Positions 58,588-64,000 of a DNA stretch of 64,000 nt are shown piece after piece. Positions within the stretch are counted from its first letter, which is position 1. Each line of letters begins with the position of its first letter. Origin of the DNA: Daedaleopsis sinensis (taxonomy: Eukaryota > Basidiomycota > Agaricomycetes > Polyporales > Polyporaceae); the NCBI GenBank assembly GCA_033807695.1, contig CM066304.1, forward strand, positions 1-64,000. Direction: 5' to 3'. The position numbers and the translations under genes were made by a program. The notes beneath the pieces were generated by a model. It did not search any database and was not told the DNA's origin. It saw nothing but the letters and a program-made list of their open reading frames with translations.

Positions 58588-61141
58588 CTACGACACGTCC
58601 ATCGCCTCGTCCCCGTCCCCGTCCCCGTTCGCGCCCCTGACGCTCCCCAGCCCGAGCTCGATCGCGCCCGCCTCGCCCTGCGCGCGCGCATACAGCTCCT
58701 CGCGCTTATTCTCGTCCGCAGTCAGGTTCGCAAGCACGAGGAGGGCCTCGGCGAGCAGCGGGCTGACGTCCTCCATGCCCATCGCGAGGCCGCCCTCGAG
58801 CCCAAGCGCGAGCCCGAGCTGGCCCTTCGCGCGCTCAAAGAACGAAATGGCCATCGCGAGGCCCTCGCGCGCCTCCTCGGCGTCGGCCGAGTGCAGGACG
58901 TCCGTGTCCCCGGCCTCGAGGAGGGGCTCCATGTCCTCGACGGGGGCGGAGCCCATGACGAGCCAGCAGCGGCCGCGCGCGCAGAGGATGGGCCCGCGCC
59001 AGGCGTCCATGTCCGCCTCGTTCTTCATCTGGTTGAACACCGAGTCCGCCCAGGACGCCCAGTACTGGCGCTGCGTGCCGGACGAGAGGCGCTCCGCGAC
59101 GCCGAGCACCTCCGACGCGATCGTGAAGAGCTCCTTCGGGCGCGAGAACGCGGCGGCGAGCGCGTCGCCGGGCTGCGCGTACGGGGACGCGTAGTGGCCG
59201 GGCGGGGAGAAGGTGGACGAGAAGTAGCCGGAGGACTGCGAGGGCGAGGCGGAGGTGCCCGGGGTGTGGATGAAGGACGGGTTGTGCGCGTGCGAGTAGT
59301 GCGGGTGCGGCATGTGGAAGATGCCGCGCGAGAACTGGTCCATGGCGAGGACCATGATGTCGTGCGCGGACGCCGAGTAGAGCGACATGCGGCGGGTCAC
59401 GGGTGGGCGGAACTGGGCGATGGCGTGAAAGGGGGAGGAGGACGGCCAGCGGGGCTCAGACATGGAGAACGGGGAGCCCAGGGGGTAGTAGCCGTATTCG
59501 ATGGGGGGAGCCTCGGAGGCCTCGGCGCGGGCCTTGGCCTGCTTCATGTTGAACGTCACCTTCTCGTCCGCGAGGCAGACGAGGGTGCGGCCCCAGACGA
59601 TGGCCATCCGCCAGTCCTCGGCGTTGTCCAAGTTGCTGCCGCCCGTGCGGCTGGGGAGGTTCTCGCCGGTTTCGAACACGTCTAGCGCTGCGAGCCAATA
59701 GGTCGAGGGCACGTCCGGCTCGTCCGGGAGAACGACGGAGGCGTCTTGGGCGACGAGGTTTCCCATCAGAAAGAGGGTGATGCCGAAGATGGCGTGGAAG
59801 GCAGTCGGGAGCTCCGTCTGTCTGTGAGAGGAGAGGGAGGTTAGACGGGCACGATGGACGACGGAGGCGAAGAGAAGACGAACTTGTGTGAGACGGTGGG
59901 CAGCGTCTGGCGTCTGCGCGAGCCGTTGGAATCGACATCTGACCAATCGCGCGTGAGACGTTCTTCGGTGGGTGTGATGGCGTCCGGAGAGTTGCTCGAG
60001 CGGCCGTGGTGCTCAGCGTACACGACGGAGGGGTCGGGGTGGTCGAGGAGAAAGCGGTGGCATTCGCGGATGACGGCGCGGAGGAGAGGAAGCGCTTCTT
60101 GTATTTCGTCCGCTGCGGGGAGAGTCAGCGTTGTTGGAGACGTATGTAGGGGTTAACGCAACGTGAGCGCTCGCGTCGGAGATCGCACATGCGCGCCAGA
60201 GATGGATGGTGAACAGATTAGACGGTGATGCGCAGCGCTTGAGAGATGGCTCTCGAGCGGCCGGGACGCGGCTCGCTCTCGGCCCTAGTCAAAAACACAA
60301 GCTGGATTACCCAAGGACGCTATAGGCACTGGGCCGATCCCGAACAGCCTCGGGGACGGGTCGGGCGGGAGACGGAAGATAAGGCACGAATAGGTAGCGC
60401 CGGAGAGGGGCTGAGTACCAGTGGGAAGTAACGAAGCGGGTCGCGACAAAGGAGAAGAGAAGAGGACGTACCATCGTAGCGTTCAGCGGCCTTTGCAAAG
60501 AGCTCCTTCAGGTTCTCCCAGTCCTCGTAGTCGGCCGAGTGGATGTGTTTGACCTGGGGGTCAGAGAAGTTGGAGGCGGTGGAGGGAGCGCGGGAGACAG
60601 GGTGGGGCGACATGGTGGCTAATCGAGGAGGAATGGGGATGGAGAGAGGGGCATTATACCTCTTGTGGTGATCTGATAAAGAGGTGCGAGTGGAAGCGGA
60701 AGAGGGGGAGGGTGTGAAATCCGAGTCGGACTGAAAGCGGTCGGACTGAAAGCGGTCGGAGTGAAAGCGGCCAGAGAGGCGGCGGCGCTTTGTGGAGGAG
60801 CCGGAGGAGTAGGAGCGGGCGTCGGCGTCGGGCTCGTCGAGGTCGTCGTCGGAGTCCTCGTGGTCGGAGGCGAGGGACGGGCGGGAGCTGGTCGCGGAGG
60901 GGGAGCGGAGGAGATGGGAGGAGGAGGGAGAGGGGGCTCGGGACGCGGAGGAAGGCCTCCACCAGTCGGGTATGCGGTCGTGGGAGCGGAGTTCCCGATT
61001 GGGCCAGAGGGAGGGCAGAGGCGGCTGTGCGGCGGTCGCTTGTCGCTGTTTCCAGAGGCCGCGGGGACGCTTGAGCGACGGCGGGGCCAGCGACGGCGGG
61101 GCCAGCGACGGCGGCGACACGGGCGACATTACAGCAATCAT
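58588..61141 (-). CDS. ETT1: Ett1/Nro1-family protein (enhancer of translation termination)
   Basis: Three exons, 61141 (or 61129)-60472, 60112-59895 and 59817-58588, join in frame to 705 (or 701) aa. The N-terminus is Ser/Pro-rich and probably disordered. Ett1/Nro1-like landmarks follow: DYEDWENLKELFAKAAERYD, EALPLLRAVIRECHRFLLD, LPTAFHAIFGITLFLMGNL, YWLAALDVFETGENLPSR, WGRTLVCLADEKV, MVLAMDQFSRGIFHMPH, YWASWADSVFNQMKNEADMD and LLAEALLVLANLT. These proteins are TPR-like helical solenoids. In yeast Ett1 affects stop-codon readthrough and in fission yeast Nro1 regulates the Ofd1 prolyl hydroxylase. The family is a conserved single-copy type, which marks the edge of the chromosome core. The start at 61141 or 61129 is preferred to an upstream ATG at 61243 because a TATA box lies between them. 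The second donor (GTCTCACA) is weaker than usual. Confidence 0.75.
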
Positions 61142-61180
61142 CGAGAGAGACTTGCGGGGGATTCGGTGCAGGAGTTGGGA

Positions 61181-61187
61181 GTATATA
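61181..61187 (-). promoter_or_regulatory. TATA box of the ETT1-like gene
   Basis: TATATA on the minus strand lies about 42-55 bp upstream of the two candidate start codons. It sets the start at 61141 or 61129 rather than 61243. Confidence 0.55.
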
Positions 61188-61243
61188 TCAGGGGCTGAGC
61201 CAGGCTGCGTCTCTGGACCGTCCAGGCCGCCACAGCTCATCAT

Positions 61244-61904
61244 CGACGCCCGCTACGGTCCAGCCCCCGGTCCAGCCCGTCCTCTTTCCTCATCCCCGCT
61301 CCCCTCTCCCTCCACTCCGACTCTCTCCTCTTCTACCCTAACCCTCGCATTCGAACTGACGTCTGCACCCCACATACGTGCACAACTTGGTGAACTTAGT
61401 GGCGGACGGCGAAAGCCACGGTCAGCCCTTGCGATTGTCAGCCGCGGCCCGCCGACTCGGTCATCCAATCGCGTACCTCCGGTCAATTTCCTCCAATCGC
61501 CGTGTCCGTAGCTCATTGGCTGCTAGAATGCCGGACAATCTAGCCACATCGTCCAACGCTGTCCAGACCTCCGACGACGCCCAACCCATCTCACGCCGCC
61601 GGCCGCTCTTCTTCAGCCAACCGTCGTCGCCCGCTGCCACCTCTTCATCTTCTCTCCATCAGCCACCCTGCACGAACGGACCTCAACTGCTGGTGCCCTG
61701 CCTGTGCGTTTCGATTGTATCGCCTTGCATGATTTCTATCGGCCGACCTGCAGCTGGTATCCTACCATGTCCGACTCCGACAATCCTACGCATTCGCATG
61801 ATCGCCTATAGGCCACTGGTACGTGTGCTTTCTATGACGTTTCCCGTTTGACATGACTCAGCAAGCGCAACTCGAAGTGTACCTCAGGCTCCCAGCGCTG
61901 CGTC
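61244..61904 (+). other. Upstream flank with an unconfirmed open frame
   Basis: An open frame from an ATG at 61528 to about 61823 (+), followed by a possible GTACGTGTG donor, encodes a Ser/Pro-rich peptide. It could be the first exon of a gene divergent from the ETT1-like gene, but no convincing second exon was found and base composition alone could produce it. The CCCTAACCCT word near 61338 is a single telomere-like occurrence. Confidence 0.2.
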
Positions 61905-63100
61905 CGTGTTCCAAATAAATAGCCAATAGCATCTCCCATCCGTCCGTCTTCTCCGACATCCCCGTGCGTCTATCTCCTGCGAGCAACACGACCGTCGACC
62001 GTTCTCTTCCATCCGTTGCTGCTTTGCACTCGGAGGCACGTCCGAGTTCACACAAGCCTGCGGCCTAGGCCGCCGTCCGAACTCGACCGTCTGCTGCACT
62101 CACTTGCTCTTGCGTTGATCCTCACACTCCCCCGACCCATCGCCATCCTCCGCCCCTCAAACGCCCGCGCCCGCGCACAAATCACTTTTCGAGCGGCCGC
62201 GCATTCTTCCCCATACGTCCCCCCATTCGCCACTCTGCATGTGACCGTCTGCCCGAGCTCTGATCAGCCGCGAGCCTGAGCCAGCGTACAGACTGCCGTC
62301 ACAAGCACACAGACATGAGCGTATCCATGACCGGGACCTACATCCGACTGGCCAGTTTGACAAGTCCCGGCCTGCGGCTTGCGAGGCTCTCCTGCCTCTG
62401 ATACAGAGCTTCTCTCACCGGCCGTCCGTCTGCATCCCTTCCAGCCCGGGCTGCTTTGTCGTCGTTGAGCGCGACACTTCCACTCGCCATCATCTCGGTC
62501 TCGTTCGTACCGGTCTGACTTGCGCACCCAGTCATGGTCGGCGGTCGTGACCACGGTGCGCGGGTGAGCGTCGACGTCAAGAAGGCGTCGAGCGGCGTTC
62601 TCACAGTATCACCCGTCCAAGTCATCGTACGCGCTCCCGCCGCCTCGCACTCTCGCGACTCTACGCTTCAGCCTGAGGAGGTGGAATAGGATGCTGCGTT
62701 CACACTCCAAAATAAATCGCCAATAGCAAATATTCCTCGTCCGGTGTCGGCGGCCTTCCCCGACATCCCCGTCCGCCCATCTCCTGCGCAGTGCGAACGA
62801 CACGATCGCCGTCGACCGTTCTCTTCCGTCTGTTGCTGCACTACACTGCACTAGGAGGCAAGTCCGTTCGCACAATCCTGGGGCCGAGACCGACCGACCG
62901 ACAGCGTCGCCTTACTTCCTATCCTGCTAGCTGCTGCGCTCCTTTATCTTTCCCTTTCTTAGATCTCCACATTCCCCGACCTCTTTAAATTTCTCCTACG
63001 CCCACGCCTGCATCCGACCGTCACCCGGAGATCTGATCAGCCCGCTACCGGGCCAGTACGCGATGCGCATCGCGCGCGCGTCGATCAGCCGACTCCAGCC
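61905..63100. repeat. Diverged tandem duplication of about 0.8 kb
   Basis: 61905-62330 and 62700-63100 share an ordered set of words: AAATAAATAGCCAATAGCA / AAATAAATCGCCAATAGCA, GACATCCCCGTGCGTC / GACATCCCCGTCCGCC, CGTCGACCGTTCTCTTCC in both, and CTGATCAGCC in both. Similarity is patchy. Open frames in both copies differ, so the duplicated DNA is probably not coding. Confidence 0.65.
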
Positions 63101-63740
63101 CACCGCCATGCATGACCAGTGCCCGCGGACCGTCATGCCGCTCCCAAGTATACCTCCCGGCCATCTCATAGTCCCAGTCGCACACTGTCGTCCGTCGATC
63201 TCTGCAGCTCGGCGAGACACATTCCCCACGCGTCACCGCGGCCGCACCGACTCTTCGAGTCCCAGGCACCACGATCATCTACATATGGTATGGTGAGCGT
63301 ACTCGCGCAGTTCGAGTCAGGACCACAGCAGCGCGTACGGAATTCAGACGACGCACCGCTACCTACCGCGTCGTGTCGTGCCTGACTTCTAGCCGCTCTC
63401 CTCCGGCTCATATCCTCCACAGCTGTCTCCCGGCGGGGCGCTCAATGTCTTACAGCTCGATCTCGCAAGGAAACCATTCGCACCGGTCTATCAGGATATC
63501 GTCGGAGCGGCGTGCGGCATACAAGGGCAGTCCTCACGTTCGATGCAGAAACGAATAACTTCAGCGTACAAAAACGGGTCCGCACAAGGAGGTTCCCGCC
63601 GTGCAGCCGCGACGTTCTAATTCGTTGCGTCGAGCATCCCAACGTGGTGCGCCCCCTGCCTACCTTCGCTTCAGCGTCGATTCCCACTCCACGACACACA
63701 TCGCCACAGAACCCCCGAAGCTCGCGCAGATCGACCGTTT
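63101..63740. other. Gene-free tail region
   Basis: No recognisable gene. Short frames on both strands are in GC-rich DNA and have no conserved features. Confidence 0.35.
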
Positions 63741-64000
63741 CGGCAGCGGTGCCGCGATGAAGTTCCGTAGTTCTCCATACATTGTGGCGCCCTCATGGAC
63801 GTTCTTTGCGGTGCGCACGTCGTCGTCCACGTGCAGAACGACGCCCACAGGCCTGAGGCCTCAGGTACGTCCGAGTCTGATACTCCGGTCTATCGTCCGC
63901 TTGACACCCCACGGTACCCAGAGCGACGTCTCCTGCGCACGTACAAGACCGCAGAAGGGCTCATACCGCGCACTGGTGGTGCGGCGTCCAAATCGTCCCG
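63741..64000 (+). other. Possible 5' part of a gene running off the window
   Basis: An ATG at 63795 opens a frame that stays open to the last base (68 codons) and reads protein-like toward the end (SDTPVYRPLDTPRYPERR). A second plus-strand frame starting at 63757 ends at a good GTACGTCC donor after GLRPQ. The minus strand also has a plausible frame (63848-63660). The three readings overlap, so at most one is real, and the window ends too soon to decide. Confidence 0.25.

Noticed and set aside
58555..59685. 376-codon plus-strand frame opposite the ETT1-like gene
   Set aside because: It is an antisense shadow of the third exon, rich in Arg/Gly/Val and without conserved features.
1..64000. tRNA, rRNA or other structured RNA genes
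   Set aside because: None was recognised by eye; no tRNA A/B box pair with cloverleaf pairing or rRNA core sequence was seen, though a covariance-model scan could not be run.

Overview
The window is one end of a fungal chromosome, read from the telomere inward. It opens with about 28 copies of CCCTAA. The organism is almost certainly an Agaricomycete (Basidiomycota), probably Polyporales-like. The evidence is many short introns (about 45-75 nt, GTRNGT donors, CTRAC/CTNAC branch boxes), an intact Plavaka-family transposase, DUF6532-type proteins, a basidiomycete-type Ett1/Nro1 protein, and Ty1/copia and Ty3/gypsy gag remnants. All exon structures were built by hand from splice sites and checked for reading frame. 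No database search was possible.

Layout. 1-169: telomere. 170-6050: gene-free subtelomere with degenerate telomere-like C/A-rich DNA, a direct duplication of about 0.9 kb, a dispersed repeat here called element X, and a 79/61-bp minisatellite. 6167-9454 (-): intact gene A, 1,061 aa, function unknown. 9757-16960: GC-rich satellite-like array of GACGTC-N3-GACGTC dyads, mostly about 150 bp apart, containing the remnant of a Zn(II)2Cys6-like gene. 17566-24782 (-): intact gene B, a SNF2-type ATPase of about 1,893 aa whose seventh intron holds another eleven dyads. 24783-28147: intergenic DNA and a third, degenerate dyad block. 28148-29007 (-): gene C, 256 aa, whose last exon carries dyads as coding sequence. 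29822-35365 (-): intact 13-exon gene D, 1,534 aa, with a ParB-like domain. Gene D is associated with GC-rich hairpins both in an intron and upstream of the gene.

35.6-43.7 kb is a second subtelomere-like stretch. It holds hairpins, two more copies of element X, decayed LTR-retrotransposon pieces and a degenerate interstitial telomere tract at 41.7 kb. Gene F (+, to 46609) lacks its first exon at the edge of element X. 49552-52362 (-) is a DUF6532 gene. It is divergently paired with an intact Plavaka transposase gene at 52696-56147 (+). The conserved chromosome core seems to start with the Ett1/Nro1 gene at 58588-61141 (-). The last 3 kb is mainly non-coding and includes a diverged tandem duplication.

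The most unusual content is the co-directional subtelomeric set A-B-C-D (unknown protein, SNF2 motor, small acidic protein, ParB-like protein) together with the GACGTC dyad. The dyad recurs in spacer DNA, in an intron of B and in an exon of C. Whether these form a functional system is inference; the genes and the dyads are read directly.
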